From Geodermatophilus ruber (GTDB lineage Bacteria > Actinomycetota > Actinomycetes > Mycobacteriales > Geodermatophilaceae): 64,000 bases of DNA. The stretch is taken from positions 1 to 64,000 of the forward strand of contig NZ_FOSW01000009.1 of the NCBI RefSeq assembly GCF_900114385.1, read 5' to 3'. This document shows positions 51,622-60,550 of the stretch, one piece after another. The notes under the pieces are model-generated. The model was not told where the DNA came from. It did no database searches and was given only the letters and a program-made list of their open reading frames with translations. Position 1 is the first letter of the stretch, and each line of letters begins with the position of its first letter. A program made the position numbers and the translations under genes.

Positions 51622-52968
51622 ATGACACAGGCGCAGGAGCTGCGCGACCAGCTGATCGAGCAGGGCGTCGAGTACGTCTTCGGCTGGTACACCGACATCC
51701 ACGGCGTGCCCAAGAGCAAGTGCGTGCCGGTCCGGTCGTTGCCCTCGATGGCCAAGGGCTCGGAGCTCTACACCGTCGGGGCGCTGGAGGGCATGGGCGA
51801 GCTCGGCCCGCACGAGGACGAGTGCGCCGGCATGCCCGAGCTGGACCGGCTCGTCGTCCTCCCGTGGGACAAGCGCTTCGCCCTGGTGCCCACCCGGCTG
51901 CACCTGGACGGCGTGCCCTACGAGCAGGACGCGCGCAACACGCTCGTCCGCCAGGTGGAGGCGGCGGCGGCGGCCGGCTTCACCGCCAACGTCGGCATCG
52001 AGCCGGAGTTCTACGTCGTGCGGGAGACCGCCGACGGCTGGCAGCCGCTGGTGGCCAGCGACCGGGTGCACGCCAAGACGCGCGGCTACGACGTCGAGGC
52101 CACGATCCTGGCCGAGCCGTTCCTGGGCCCGATGGTCCGGCACATGAACAGCCTCGGCTGGGGCGTCTACTCCTTCGACCACGAGGGCGGCGACGGCCAG
52201 TACGAGTTCAACTTCGACTACACCGACGCGCTCACCATGGCCGACCAGATGGTGTTGTTCCGGCTGATGGCCAAGGCCGTGGCGCGGGAGAACGGCTGCA
52301 TCGCGACCTTCATGCCCAAGCCGTTCCAGGACGACTTCGGCTCGGCGGCGCATATCAACATCAGCCTCGCCGACCTGCACACCGGCGAGAACGTCTTCGC
52401 CGCCGGCGACGGCACCCCGGCCTACAGCGACCTCTCCCGGCACTTCGTCGCCGGGGTGCTGGCCCACGCCGGCGCCATCAACGCGGTCATCTGCCCGACG
52501 GTGAACTCCTACAAGCGCTTCACCAGCAAGGGTTTCATGGACGAGATCTCCTGGGCGCCGGTGCACCGGGCCTGGGGGGAGAACAACCGCACCCTGATGT
52601 GCCGGATGCCGGTCAACCGGCACTGCCTGGAGGTCCGCACCGCCGACAGCGCGGTCAACTACCACCTGGGCATCGCGATGGTCCTGGCCGCCGGGCTGGA
52701 CGGGATCAAGCGGCAGCTGGACGCCGGTGAGCCGCTCAACCGGGACACCTACAAGCTGAGCAAGGAGGAGCTGGCGCAGTACGGCAACCTCGCGCTGCCG
52801 GCCACCCTCGACGAGGCGCTGGACGAGTTCGAGACCGACGACGTCGCCAAGGACGTGTTCGGCGCCGACTTCCACGCCACCTACCTGGCCTACAAGCGGC
52901 AGGAGGCGCACGAGTACCGGTCGGTCGTCACCGACTGGGAGACCCGCACCTACCTGCAGCGGATCTGA
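51622..52968 (+). CDS. glutamine-synthetase-like gamma-glutamylamide ligase (GMAS/GlnT-like)
   Basis: A 448-residue ligase of the glutamine synthetase superfamily. It has DIHGVPKSKCVPV, GIEPEFYV, GQYEFNFDY, TVNSYKRF and NNRTLMCRMP. The family's usual HxH active-site pair is H-I-N here, and the paralogue at 60547 has H-F-N. The layout matches gamma-glutamylmethylamide synthetases and amine ligases (PuuA, IpuC, AtdA1 types) more than housekeeping GlnA. It would join glutamate to an amine with ATP. A DUF1116 gene follows eight bases after its stop. The amine is unknown. Confidence 0.88.
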   Translation: MTQAQELRDQLIEQGVEYVFGWYTDIHGVPKSKCVPVRSLPSMAKGSELYTVGALEGMGELGPHEDECAGMPELDRLVVLPWDKRFALVPTRLHLDGVPYEQDARNTLVRQVEAAAAAGFTANVGIEPEFYVVRETADGWQPLVASDRVHAKTRGYDVEATILAEPFLGPMVRHMNSLGWGVYSFDHEGGDGQYEFNFDYTDALTMADQMVLFRLMAKAVARENGCIATFMPKPFQDDFGSAAHINISLADLHTGENVFAAGDGTPAYSDLSRHFVAGVLAHAGAINAVICPTVNSYKRFTSKGFMDEISWAPVHRAWGENNRTLMCRMPVNRHCLEVRTADSAVNYHLGIAMVLAAGLDGIKRQLDAGEPLNRDTYKLSKEELAQYGNLALPATLDEALDEFETDDVAKDVFGADFHATYLAYKRQEAHEYRSVVTDWETRTYLQRI

Positions 52969-52976
52969 GGCCGCCG

Positions 52977-54275
52977 GTGACCATCGATTCCCAGGCCTTC
53001 GCTCTCGACCTGCCCGCCGACGTCGAGGAACGCCGCCGCGCCGCCAACGCGGAGACGCTGTCCCGGCTGACCGCCGCGGAGCCGGTGCTGGTGGACGTCG
53101 CACCCGCCGGGGACGTCGTGCCCGGCATGACGCCCTCGACGATCCTCACCTCGGGCGCCCCCCTGGAGTGGCACGAGTACACCGGCGGCCAGCGCCGGGC
53201 GGTCCTCTACGCCGCCGTCTACGAGGGCCTCGCCGCCGACCTCGCCGGGGCCGAGCAGGCCATCGAGTCCGGCCGGGTCCAGGTGCGCAGCACCCAGCAG
53301 CACGCCTGCATCGGCTCGGTCGCGGGCATCTACACCGCCTCGATGCCGGTGCTCGTCGTCCGCGACGAGACCCACGGCAACACCGCCTTCTGCAACCTCT
53401 ACGAGGGCGAGAGCCGCCACCGGCTGAACTACGGCTCCTACGGCGAGGAGGTCGTCACCGGGCTGCGCTGGCTGGAGGAGGTGATGGGCCCGCTGCTGGC
53501 CGAGTGCCTGCGCCGCACCGGCCCGATCCGGCTCAAGCCGCTCATGGCCCGGGCGCTGCGCCTCGGCGACGAGCTGCACAGCCGCAACACCGCCGCCACG
53601 CTCCTGCTCACCCGGGAGCTGACCCCGGCGTTCCTGGACCTGGAGTCCACGGAGCACGCGGCGGCCGCCCGTGCGGTGTTCGAGTTCCTCAGCCGCAACG
53701 AGTACGCGTTCCTCCGGCTCGGCATGGCGGCGGCCAAGGCCACCGCGGACGCCGCCCACGGCATCCCGTACAGCAGCGTGCTCACCGGCATGGCGCTGAA
53801 CTGCCGCGAGTTCGGCATCCGGGTCAGCGGGCTGGAGGACGAGTGGTTCCGCGGGGCGCACCCGCGCCTCGAGGGCCGGTTCTTCGACGGGTTCACCGAG
53901 GCCGACGCCGAGTGGATCGGCGGGGAGAGCTGCGTGACCGAGACCATCGGGCTGGGTGGCTTCGCCCAGGCCTGCGCACCGACCCTGCAGGCCTACCAGG
54001 GCGGCACCAGCGAGGCGATGCGCGCCAACAACGAGGCGATGTACGCGATCACGGTGGGGGAGCACCCGGACTTCCGGCTGCCGCCGCTGGACTTCCGTGG
54101 CTCCCCGGTCGGCATCGACGTCTTCAAGGTGCTGGAGACCGGGGTCGTCCCGGTCATCGACGGTGGCCTGGCCGGCAAGGACGGCGGGCAGATCGGGGCC
54201 GGGGTCCTGCGCCCGGACCTGGACTGCTTCACCGACGCGGCCGACGCCTACCGCCGCCGGTACGTCACCGGCTGA
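52977..54275 (+). CDS. DUF1116 protein (YlbE/AllG-like), copy 1
   Basis: A 432-residue DUF1116 protein. Family marks are LVDVAPAGDVVPGMTPST, MPVLVVRDETHGNTAFC, LGDELHSRNTAA, NCREFGIRVSGL, TETIGLGGFAQA and KDGGQIGAGVLR. The described relative AllG (YlbE) is one subunit of oxamate carbamoyltransferase, which also needs FdrA and a DUF2877 protein. Neither gene is visible here. It starts at GTG 52977, eight bases after the ligase, clearly in one operon. A paralogue of exactly the same length lies at 61975, also beside a ligase. Its reaction in this context is unknown. Confidence 0.88.
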   Translation: MTIDSQAFALDLPADVEERRRAANAETLSRLTAAEPVLVDVAPAGDVVPGMTPSTILTSGAPLEWHEYTGGQRRAVLYAAVYEGLAADLAGAEQAIESGRVQVRSTQQHACIGSVAGIYTASMPVLVVRDETHGNTAFCNLYEGESRHRLNYGSYGEEVVTGLRWLEEVMGPLLAECLRRTGPIRLKPLMARALRLGDELHSRNTAATLLLTRELTPAFLDLESTEHAAAARAVFEFLSRNEYAFLRLGMAAAKATADAAHGIPYSSVLTGMALNCREFGIRVSGLEDEWFRGAHPRLEGRFFDGFTEADAEWIGGESCVTETIGLGGFAQACAPTLQAYQGGTSEAMRANNEAMYAITVGEHPDFRLPPLDFRGSPVGIDVFKVLETGVVPVIDGGLAGKDGGQIGAGVLRPDLDCFTDAADAYRRRYVTG

Positions 54276-54282
54276 TCCCTGC

Positions 54283-54319
54283 GGCCCGGGTGGGCGGGGC
54301 CCTCCCGCCCACCCGGGCC
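54283..54319 (+). terminator. 16-base-pair hairpin after DUF1116 copy 1
   Basis: GGCCCGGGTGGGCGGG and complement, five-base loop, starting eight bases after the stop. It separates the ligase-DUF1116 operon from the permease gene. Confidence 0.7.
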
Positions 54320-54413
54320 GACCACCCCTGCACCTCCCGGCGAGGAGGGCTCCACTCCTTCGCCGGGCGCCCACACCACCCGCCCGCACCGCCGGCCGAC
54401 CCCAGGAGAGCTC

Positions 54414-55904
54414 GTGGCCACGTCAGACCCCGTCCGGCCGGTCACCCCCGGCGCGTCGTCCCCCTCCGTCGCGGGGGACCGGGACGCCCGGCTCTCGCGC
54501 ACCCGCATGGGCCCCTTCGAGCTGGCGTTCTTCGTCGTGGCGGCGGCCGGGCCCCTGCTGGTCGTGGCCGGCTTCGCCCCGCTGGCCTTCCTCATCGGCG
54601 GGGTCGGCGCCCCCGGCGCGCAGCTGGTCGCGGCCCTGGTGCTGCTGCTGTTCGCCGTCGGGTTCACCCGGATGGCGCTGCGGATCCGCAACCCCGGGGC
54701 GTTCTACTCCTACATCGGGCGCAGCCTGGGCCGGCCGATGGGTGGGGGCGCGGCCGTGCTGGCGCTGTGCGCGTACTCGGTGATCGCGATCGGCCAGCTG
54801 GGGGCGTTCGGGTCGTTCTCGGCCGGCACGGTCAGCCGGCTGACCGGGGTGGACGTGCCGTGGCCGGTCTTCTCGCTGCTCGCGATCGTGATCGTCGCGG
54901 TGCTCGGGCACCGGCGCATCTCGCTGTCGGCCAAGGTGCTCGGCATCGCGCTGCTCGCCGAGGTCGCGATCCTGCTCGTCCTCGCCGTCCCGGTCCTCCT
55001 CCAGGGCGGCCCGGAAGGGCTGGAGTTCGGCTCGTTCTCCCCGTCGGCGATCTTCGCCGGCGGTGGCACCGGTGCCATGTTCGCCGTGGTCTTCGGCGCC
55101 TTCATCGGTTTCGAGTCCACGGCCATCTATGCCGAGGAGACCCGGGAGCCGGCCCGCACGGTGCCCCGCGCGACCTACCTGGCCCTCGGCTTCCTCGGCA
55201 TCTTCTACACGTTCATGGCGTGGATCGCCGTCGTCGCCTTCGGGGAGTCGCAGATCGTCGCGGCGGCCACCGAGAACCCGACGGAGCTGTTCTTCATCGC
55301 CACCGAGCAGTACGTGGGCCACGGGGCGACGGTGGTCATGGAGATCCTGCTGATCACCAGCGCATTCGCCTCGACGCTCGCCTTCCACAACACGACCTCC
55401 CGCTACCTGTTCACCCTCGGCCGGGAGGGGCTGCTGCCCCGCCGGCTGGCGGCGGTGCACCCGCGGCACGGGTCGCCGCACGTGGCCAGCGCCGTCCAGG
55501 CGGCGGCCGCGGTGGTGGTCGTGCTGCTGTTCGCCCTCGCCGGGGCCGACCCCTACCTGGGGTTGTTCCTGCTGATGGTGGGGCCGGGCATCCTGGCTGT
55601 CATCGTGTTGCAGGCGCTGTGCGCGGTGGCGATCGTCGTCTACTTCCGGCGGCACGCGGCCGGGCACGGGATGTCGGTCTGGGCGACGCTGGTCGCCCCG
55701 CTGGCCAGCCTCGTCGGCCTGGTGGTCGCCACCTGGCTGGTGGCCATCAACTTCGAGCTGCTGAGCGGGCGGACCGACTGGGTCAACGTGCTGCTGCTGG
55801 CGTGCCTCCCGGTCGCCTTCGCGGTCGGCGTGGTGGTCACGACCGTGCTGCGCCGGCGCGATCGGGCCCGCTACGAGGCCCTGACGCAGACGCAGATCTA
55901 CTGA
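54414..55904 (+). CDS. APC-family amino acid/amine permease
   Basis: A 496-residue carrier with about 12 membrane helices. It has the N-terminal ARLSRTRMGPFELAFF-like entry (here DARLSRTRMGPFELAFFVVA), IGFESTAIYAEETREPARTV, and FTLGREGLLPRRLAAVHPR, typical of the APC superfamily. PuuP-like members import polyamines and amines in gamma-glutamylation pathways. It lies just downstream of the ligase-DUF1116 pair, so a shared amine or amino acid substrate is likely. It starts at GTG 54414 after GGAGAG. Confidence 0.88.
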   Translation: MATSDPVRPVTPGASSPSVAGDRDARLSRTRMGPFELAFFVVAAAGPLLVVAGFAPLAFLIGGVGAPGAQLVAALVLLLFAVGFTRMALRIRNPGAFYSYIGRSLGRPMGGGAAVLALCAYSVIAIGQLGAFGSFSAGTVSRLTGVDVPWPVFSLLAIVIVAVLGHRRISLSAKVLGIALLAEVAILLVLAVPVLLQGGPEGLEFGSFSPSAIFAGGGTGAMFAVVFGAFIGFESTAIYAEETREPARTVPRATYLALGFLGIFYTFMAWIAVVAFGESQIVAAATENPTELFFIATEQYVGHGATVVMEILLITSAFASTLAFHNTTSRYLFTLGREGLLPRRLAAVHPRHGSPHVASAVQAAAAVVVVLLFALAGADPYLGLFLLMVGPGILAVIVLQALCAVAIVVYFRRHAAGHGMSVWATLVAPLASLVGLVVATWLVAINFELLSGRTDWVNVLLLACLPVAFAVGVVVTTVLRRRDRARYEALTQTQIY

Positions 55905-55960
55905 TGGGTCCACCGGTCGGGCGACCGCACGGGACCGGCCGGCCTCCTAGGCTCTCGCCC

Positions 55961-56485
55961 ATGCCCCGTCGCAGCTCACCGGCCGAGTCCAACGGCCGTC
56001 CCGCGGACGGCGTCGTGCCCGGCGCCCTGCCCGTGACGGCCATCGACGACACCGATCGCGAGATCCTCCGCGTCCTGCAGGTCGACGGCCGGACCAGCAA
56101 CACCGAGATCGCGCGCCGGCTCGGGGTGACCGAGACGACCGTCCGCAAGCGGCTGGCGGCGCTGCTGGAGGGCGACCTCGTGCAGATCGTCGCCGTCCCG
56201 ACACCGCGGCTGGCCGGCCTCACCGTCTCGGCGATCATCGGCGTCTCGGTGCAGTTGAAGCTGCTGCAGACGGTCGCCGACGCCCTCACCGAGCGGCCCG
56301 AGGTGCGCTACTGCGGCATCTCGGCCGGCCGGTACGACCTCATCCTCGAGGCGTTCTTCACCGACCACGAGCACGTCGTCCGCTTCTCCACGGACGTGCT
56401 GGGGCCGATGGAGGGGGTCATCGACGTCGAGACGTCCCTGATCCTGAAGATCGAGAAGTTCTCCTACGAGTGGGAGATCCCCTGA
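55961..56485 (+). CDS. Lrp/AsnC-family regulator
   Basis: A 174-residue regulator with an AsnC-type helix-turn-helix (DDTDREILRVLQVDGRTS, RRLGVTETTVRKRLAAL) and a RAM domain (GRYDLILEAFFTD). It starts at ATG 55961, 56 bases after the permease. It is likely to regulate the permease and ligase genes in response to an amino acid or amine. Confidence 0.88.
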   Translation: MPRRSSPAESNGRPADGVVPGALPVTAIDDTDREILRVLQVDGRTSNTEIARRLGVTETTVRKRLAALLEGDLVQIVAVPTPRLAGLTVSAIIGVSVQLKLLQTVADALTERPEVRYCGISAGRYDLILEAFFTDHEHVVRFSTDVLGPMEGVIDVETSLILKIEKFSYEWEIP

Positions 56486-56589
56486 CGGGGGCGGCACCGC
56501 CGGCTTCGCAGTCGTGCCCGAGCCGCGGTTCCGCCGGGCGATAAGCTGCTCAGCACACGTGGGCCTGGCCCCGGACAGATGGGGGCGGC

Positions 56590-57606
56590 GTGCCGACCAC
56601 GATTCGCGACGTCGCGGAAGCGGCCGGGGTGTCCATCACCACCGTGTCCCACGTGCTGAGCGGGCGGGGCCGGATCGCGGAGGGCACGCGCCGCCGAGTC
56701 GAGCAGGCGGTGGCCGACCTGGCCTACCGGCCCAACGTGCACGCGCAGCAGCTGGTCACCCGCAAGAGCCGCACCGTGGCGATCCAGGTCGCAGGCTTCG
56801 CCGACCACGTCAGCTCCAGTGCCCTGATCCCACGATCGGACTACTTCCTGGATCTGCTCAACGGCGCCGCCGAGGCGGCCGCCGAGCGGGGGTACGCGGT
56901 CATCCTCACGCCGCCGAGCGCCGACGCCGCCACGGTCGAGGAGTTCGCCGTCGACGGCGTCATCGTCGTCGACCCGCGCGGTGACGAGCCCCTGTTCTCC
57001 GACCGGTGGCACCACCCTCGCCGGATGGTGACCACCGGCCGGCCGACGATGGTCGAGCAGGTCGCGGCAGTCGTCGACAACGACCACCGGGCGGCGGCTG
57101 TCGCCATGCTCGAGCATCTGGCCGAGCAGGGGTACCGGCGTCCAGCCCTGATGATCACGACCACGGCGCGCTCGTACACGTCCGACGTGCTCGAGGCATA
57201 CGCCGCCTGGACGGCGGCGCGCGGGATGCCGCCGGTGGTGGTGACGGTGGACGAACCGCCGACGGAGAACGCCGCCGCCGAGGCCCTGCGCTCGCTGCTC
57301 GACCGTGACCCCCGGCCCGACGCCGTGTATGCCAGTGCCGAGGACCTCGCCCTCGGGGTCCTGCACGAGGCACAGCGCCGCGGCCTGAGGGTGCCCGAGG
57401 AGCTCGGCGTCTGCAGCGCCGTCGACAGCTCGGTGCTCCAGCTGACCTCTCCGCAGGTCACCGGGATGTTCCTCCACCCCCGCGACATCGGTCGCGCCGC
57501 TGCCGGTGCACTGCTCGACGTGCTCGACGATGCCGCAGCCCCGCCCCGGGACGTCCACGTCCCGGTGGAGCTGTTCGCCCGCGGGTCCACCCTCCGCCGG
57601 GGCTGA
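56590..57606 (+). CDS. LacI-family transcriptional regulator
   Basis: A 338-residue LacI repressor. The DNA-binding domain is TIRDVAEAAGVSITTVSHVL, with the hinge helix RPNVHAQQL. The sugar-binding-like ligand domain follows (VDGVIVVDPRGDEP). It is convergent with the NCS1-ligase operon and may control that or its own targets. An AANCGNTT-type sequence near 63391 is a candidate site. It starts at GTG 56590. Confidence 0.9.
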   Translation: MPTTIRDVAEAAGVSITTVSHVLSGRGRIAEGTRRRVEQAVADLAYRPNVHAQQLVTRKSRTVAIQVAGFADHVSSSALIPRSDYFLDLLNGAAEAAAERGYAVILTPPSADAATVEEFAVDGVIVVDPRGDEPLFSDRWHHPRRMVTTGRPTMVEQVAAVVDNDHRAAAVAMLEHLAEQGYRRPALMITTTARSYTSDVLEAYAAWTAARGMPPVVVTVDEPPTENAAAEALRSLLDRDPRPDAVYASAEDLALGVLHEAQRRGLRVPEELGVCSAVDSSVLQLTSPQVTGMFLHPRDIGRAAAGALLDVLDDAAAPPRDVHVPVELFARGSTLRRG

Positions 57607-57619
57607 CGAACGTCAGCGG

Positions 57620-57649
57620 GCCCCGGGTGGTGCGCACACCACCCGGGGC
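57620..57649. terminator. bidirectional hairpin between LacI and flavin reductase gene ends
   Basis: GCCCCGGGTGGTG and its complement (13 bases) with a CGCA loop, between convergent stops. Confidence 0.7.
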
Positions 57650-57664
57650 GCCGAAGGACGCCGG

Positions 57665-58303
57665 TCAGTCCGCCGAGGACCAGACGGCGTTGTCGCGCGG
57701 CGTGTCGAACCGGTAGTCGGTCACCCGGGCGTCGAACAGCCGCCGGCCCAGGTCCGCCGCGGCACCCAGGGGGTTCCCGGGGTCCAGCCGCACGTCACCG
57801 CGGCTGTTGCCGATCCCGACGACGACGCCGACCAGGTCCTGCCGCAGGTAGCGGGTCAGCTCCTGGAACTGGGCCTGCAGCCCCAGCGTCGCGCCGCGGT
57901 AGCTCTCCTCGCAGGCGATGAGGACGCCGACCCGCTTGCCGGGAAGCCCGGCCAGCACCGTCCCGGAGCCCGGGTAGCCCTCGGACATGAAGCAGAACAA
58001 CCGGTCGACGGCGCTCTTGAGCCGGGCGCTCATCCCGTACCAGTAGAGCGGCGTGGCCAGCACCAGCGCGTCGGCCGGCACCAGGTCGTCCAGCAGCAGC
58101 CGCTCGTAGCCGTCATCGATGCCGCAGCTGCCGTCGGCCCGCCGGCAGGTGCGGCAGTCGCGCAGCATCCCCTCGACGGCGTCGTCGAGGTGCCGGACGG
58201 TGACCTCGTGCCCGGCCTCCCGGGCGCCCGCGGCCGCGGCGTCGGCGAGCAGGGCGGAGTTCCCGTCCCGGCGGGGGCTCGCCTTGAGCACGAGGACCCT
58301 CAT
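57665..58303 (-). CDS. flavodoxin-fold NAD(P)H-dependent FMN reductase
   Basis: A 212-residue flavodoxin-like oxidoreductase. It has the FMN-phosphate loop KASPRRDGNSALLA, the Cys motif CRTCRRADGSCGIDD and LATPLYWYGMSARLK. It could supply reduced flavin to the monooxygenases in the window (7334, 34291) or reduce other acceptors. It is the last gene of the operon behind the second DUF1116-ligase pair, starting 25 bases after the NCS1 permease stop. Confidence 0.88.
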   Translation of the reverse strand: MRVLVLKASPRRDGNSALLADAAAAGAREAGHEVTVRHLDDAVEGMLRDCRTCRRADGSCGIDDGYERLLLDDLVPADALVLATPLYWYGMSARLKSAVDRLFCFMSEGYPGSGTVLAGLPGKRVGVLIACEESYRGATLGLQAQFQELTRYLRQDLVGVVVGIGNSRGDVRLDPGNPLGAAADLGRRLFDARVTDYRFDTPRDNAVWSSAD

Positions 58304-58328
58304 CGCGGTCTCCGCACGTGCGAGCCGC

Positions 58329-59852
58329 TCACGCGGGTTCCGCCTCGGCCGCCAGCACCGGCGGAGCCGCCGGGGCGGCCGGGCCGAACACCACCGACGG
58401 CTCCGGGAACAGCCGCAGCGCCAGCGGGTAGAGCGCCGCGGCGACGATCCCGGCGACCAGGAAGCCGACGTCGGTCCCCCCGATCAGGTCCGCACCGGGG
58501 CCGACGAACCAGGTGTTGGCGGAGAAGAGCAGACCGGCCGCCGTGGACAAGCCCCACACCGTCATGGCCGGCAGGTGGAACCCGTGCCAGAACCAGTAGA
58601 TGCCGCCCTTCTCGCCGCGGTTGAACACCTGCAGGGCGTCGACGTCGTACCAGCCCTTCCGGCGGAAGTGGCCGATCGTCACCATCACGATCCACGGGAT
58701 GGAGAAGCTGGCCAGCAGGGTGAGGAAGACGCTGACGCCGTCCTCGATGCCCTGGCTGAACTCACCGACGTAGACCAGCGCCGTCGCGACGACGCAGGCG
58801 AGCAGGGTCGCCTGCGTCCGGTTGAGCCTCGGGATGATCGCCGAGGTGTCCAGGCCGGTGCCGTAGGTGTTGATCACCGCCTGCGCCGTCCCGGACGCCA
58901 GGCCCATGTAGATCAGACCCGGCACGAACCACAGCGGGGCGGCGTCGACGAGGGCGAGCACGTACGGCGTCCCGGCGTCCGCGGTGCCGGCGGAGAACAT
59001 CGCCGCGGAGGTGAACGTGCCCCACATGAAGGGCCCGCCCATCCCGAACAGGCCGCCGAGGAACAGCGACCGGACGATCGACCCGTCGGTGTGCAGCTTG
59101 GTCGAGATGTGCCGGGTCCAGTCGCCGGCATAGGCGCCGTACGACGCGACGGTCGATCCACAGATCAGCGCGGAGACCACCCAGGTGGCAGCGAGCGAGC
59201 CGAGGGCGTACTCCCCGGTGCCGGCGTAGGAGGCGTCGAAGTCGCGCCCGTAGACGAACAGGCCGACCACCATGACCAGCCCGGCCGTCGGGAGCATGAA
59301 CCGCTGCGCGGCGACCATGTTGGCGTGCCCGAGGATCGACACCACGGTGACGATCACGGACAGGATGCCGTAGGCCACCAGCCGCGGGACCGTGTCGTCC
59401 TCGATGTCGAAGAAGGCCTGCAGGGCCCCGGCCAGTGCGTCCCCACCGGTCCAGATGCTCAGCGCGGCGAATGCCAGCGAGGCGGTGGCCTCGAGGAACG
59501 AGCCGATGAGCCGCCCGGCCACGCCGAAGTACGCGCCGCTGGAGACCGGGTTGTTGGTGCCCGTGCGCGGGCCCATCAGCCCCATCGGCGCGAGCAGCGC
59601 CGCCCCGAACGCCGACCCCACGACGACGGCGCTGGCCGCCTGCCACCAGCTGAGCCCGAAGCTGATCGGGAACCAGCCGATGATGATCAGGCTGAACGTC
59701 AGGCTGCCGCCGAAGAGGATGGCGCGGATGTTGCGGGGCCCGGAGTGCCGTTCCTCCTCGGGGATGTGCTCCACGCCGTACTGCTCGATCCGGCCGACCC
59801 GATCCTTGGAGCCGACCGGGAGCGGTGCGGCGGTGGTGCTCTCTCGGTTCAC
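58329..59852 (-). CDS. NCS1-family permease (second)
   Basis: A 507-residue permease with about 12 membrane helices. It begins with the conserved RHSGPRNIRAILFGGSL and has MGPRTGTNNPVSSGAYFGV and SYGAYAGDWTRHI segments, as in cytosine/hydantoin carriers. It is distinct from the NCS1 protein at 43880. Its GTG start (59852) overlaps the stop of the amidotransferase-type gene (GTGA), so it is coupled to the ligase operon. It is the probable importer of that operon's nitrogen compound. Confidence 0.88.
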   Translation of the reverse strand: MNRESTTAAPLPVGSKDRVGRIEQYGVEHIPEEERHSGPRNIRAILFGGSLTFSLIIIGWFPISFGLSWWQAASAVVVGSAFGAALLAPMGLMGPRTGTNNPVSSGAYFGVAGRLIGSFLEATASLAFAALSIWTGGDALAGALQAFFDIEDDTVPRLVAYGILSVIVTVVSILGHANMVAAQRFMLPTAGLVMVVGLFVYGRDFDASYAGTGEYALGSLAATWVVSALICGSTVASYGAYAGDWTRHISTKLHTDGSIVRSLFLGGLFGMGGPFMWGTFTSAAMFSAGTADAGTPYVLALVDAAPLWFVPGLIYMGLASGTAQAVINTYGTGLDTSAIIPRLNRTQATLLACVVATALVYVGEFSQGIEDGVSVFLTLLASFSIPWIVMVTIGHFRRKGWYDVDALQVFNRGEKGGIYWFWHGFHLPAMTVWGLSTAAGLLFSANTWFVGPGADLIGGTDVGFLVAGIVAAALYPLALRLFPEPSVVFGPAAPAAPPVLAAEAEPA

Positions 59853-60550
59853 GTGCGCAACCCCTGTTCTCCGTCGACGAGCCACTGGAAGGGACGTAGG
59901 TGCCGGGGGTCGGCGGCGAAGAGGGTCTCGGGATGCCACTGCACCCCGAGCAGGCCGGGCCCCTCGATCGCCTCGATCACCCCGTCGGTGCTCCACGCGG
60001 TGGCGGTCAGCCCCTGGCCGGGGGAGTGCACCGCCTGGTGGTGGTGGGTGTTGACCTCGTCCAGCCCGCCGAGCACGGCCTCGGTGAGGCTGTCCGGCTC
60101 CGCCTTGACCCCGTGCCGGAGCGTCGCGTAGCCGCGGTCGTGCCGGACGTCGACGTGCGCGTCGAAACCGGCGGCCGGCAGGTCCTGGATCAGGCTGCCG
60201 CCGTGCGCCACGGCCATGAGCTGCGCGCCCCGGCAGATGCCCAGGGCCCGGATCCCCGACCGCTCCGCCCACCGCAGCGCCCGCAGCTCCACGTCGTCGC
60301 GCACCGGGTCGACGTGGTCGAGCGTGGTGGTGGTCGGGGCGCCGTACCGGGCGGGGGCGATGTCACCCCCGCCGGTCAGCAGCAGCGCCTCCACCGGGGC
60401 CAGCGCCCGGTCGAGGCGGTCGTCGCCGGGCCCGAAGGCCGCGGGCAGCACCACCGGGGTGCCGCCCGCGGCGAGCACGGCGTCGACGTACGCGCGCAGG
60501 AGTACGAGGGACCTGCCCTCGTGCCCCGCGACGAGGCCGACGATCGTCAC
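59849..60550 (-). CDS. class I amidotransferase-type hydrolase (PuuD/peptidase C26-like)
   Basis: A 233-residue class I glutamine amidotransferase-fold enzyme with nucleophile C106 (GICRGAQL) and H206/E208 (QWHPE). The layout is that of gamma-glutamyl-GABA hydrolase PuuD and AtdA2, which remove glutamate from gamma-glutamylated products. GTG 60550 overlaps the ligase stop, and its own stop overlaps the permease start. It therefore completes an amine gamma-glutamylation cycle with the ligase at 60547. Confidence 0.9.
   Translation of the reverse strand: MTIVGLVAGHEGRSLVLLRAYVDAVLAAGGTPVVLPAAFGPGDDRLDRALAPVEALLLTGGGDIAPARYGAPTTTTLDHVDPVRDDVELRALRWAERSGIRALGICRGAQLMAVAHGGSLIQDLPAAGFDAHVDVRHDRGYATLRHGVKAEPDSLTEAVLGGLDEVNTHHHQAVHSPGQGLTATAWSTDGVIEAIEGPGLLGVQWHPETLFAADPRHLRPFQWLVDGEQGLRT

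Noticed and set aside
53168..56485. A very long plus-strand open frame of 1105 codons
   Set aside because: Most of it is an out-of-frame shadow of the DUF1116 and permease genes, rich in Arg/Pro/Gly. Only its last 174 codons, the Lrp-family gene, are real.
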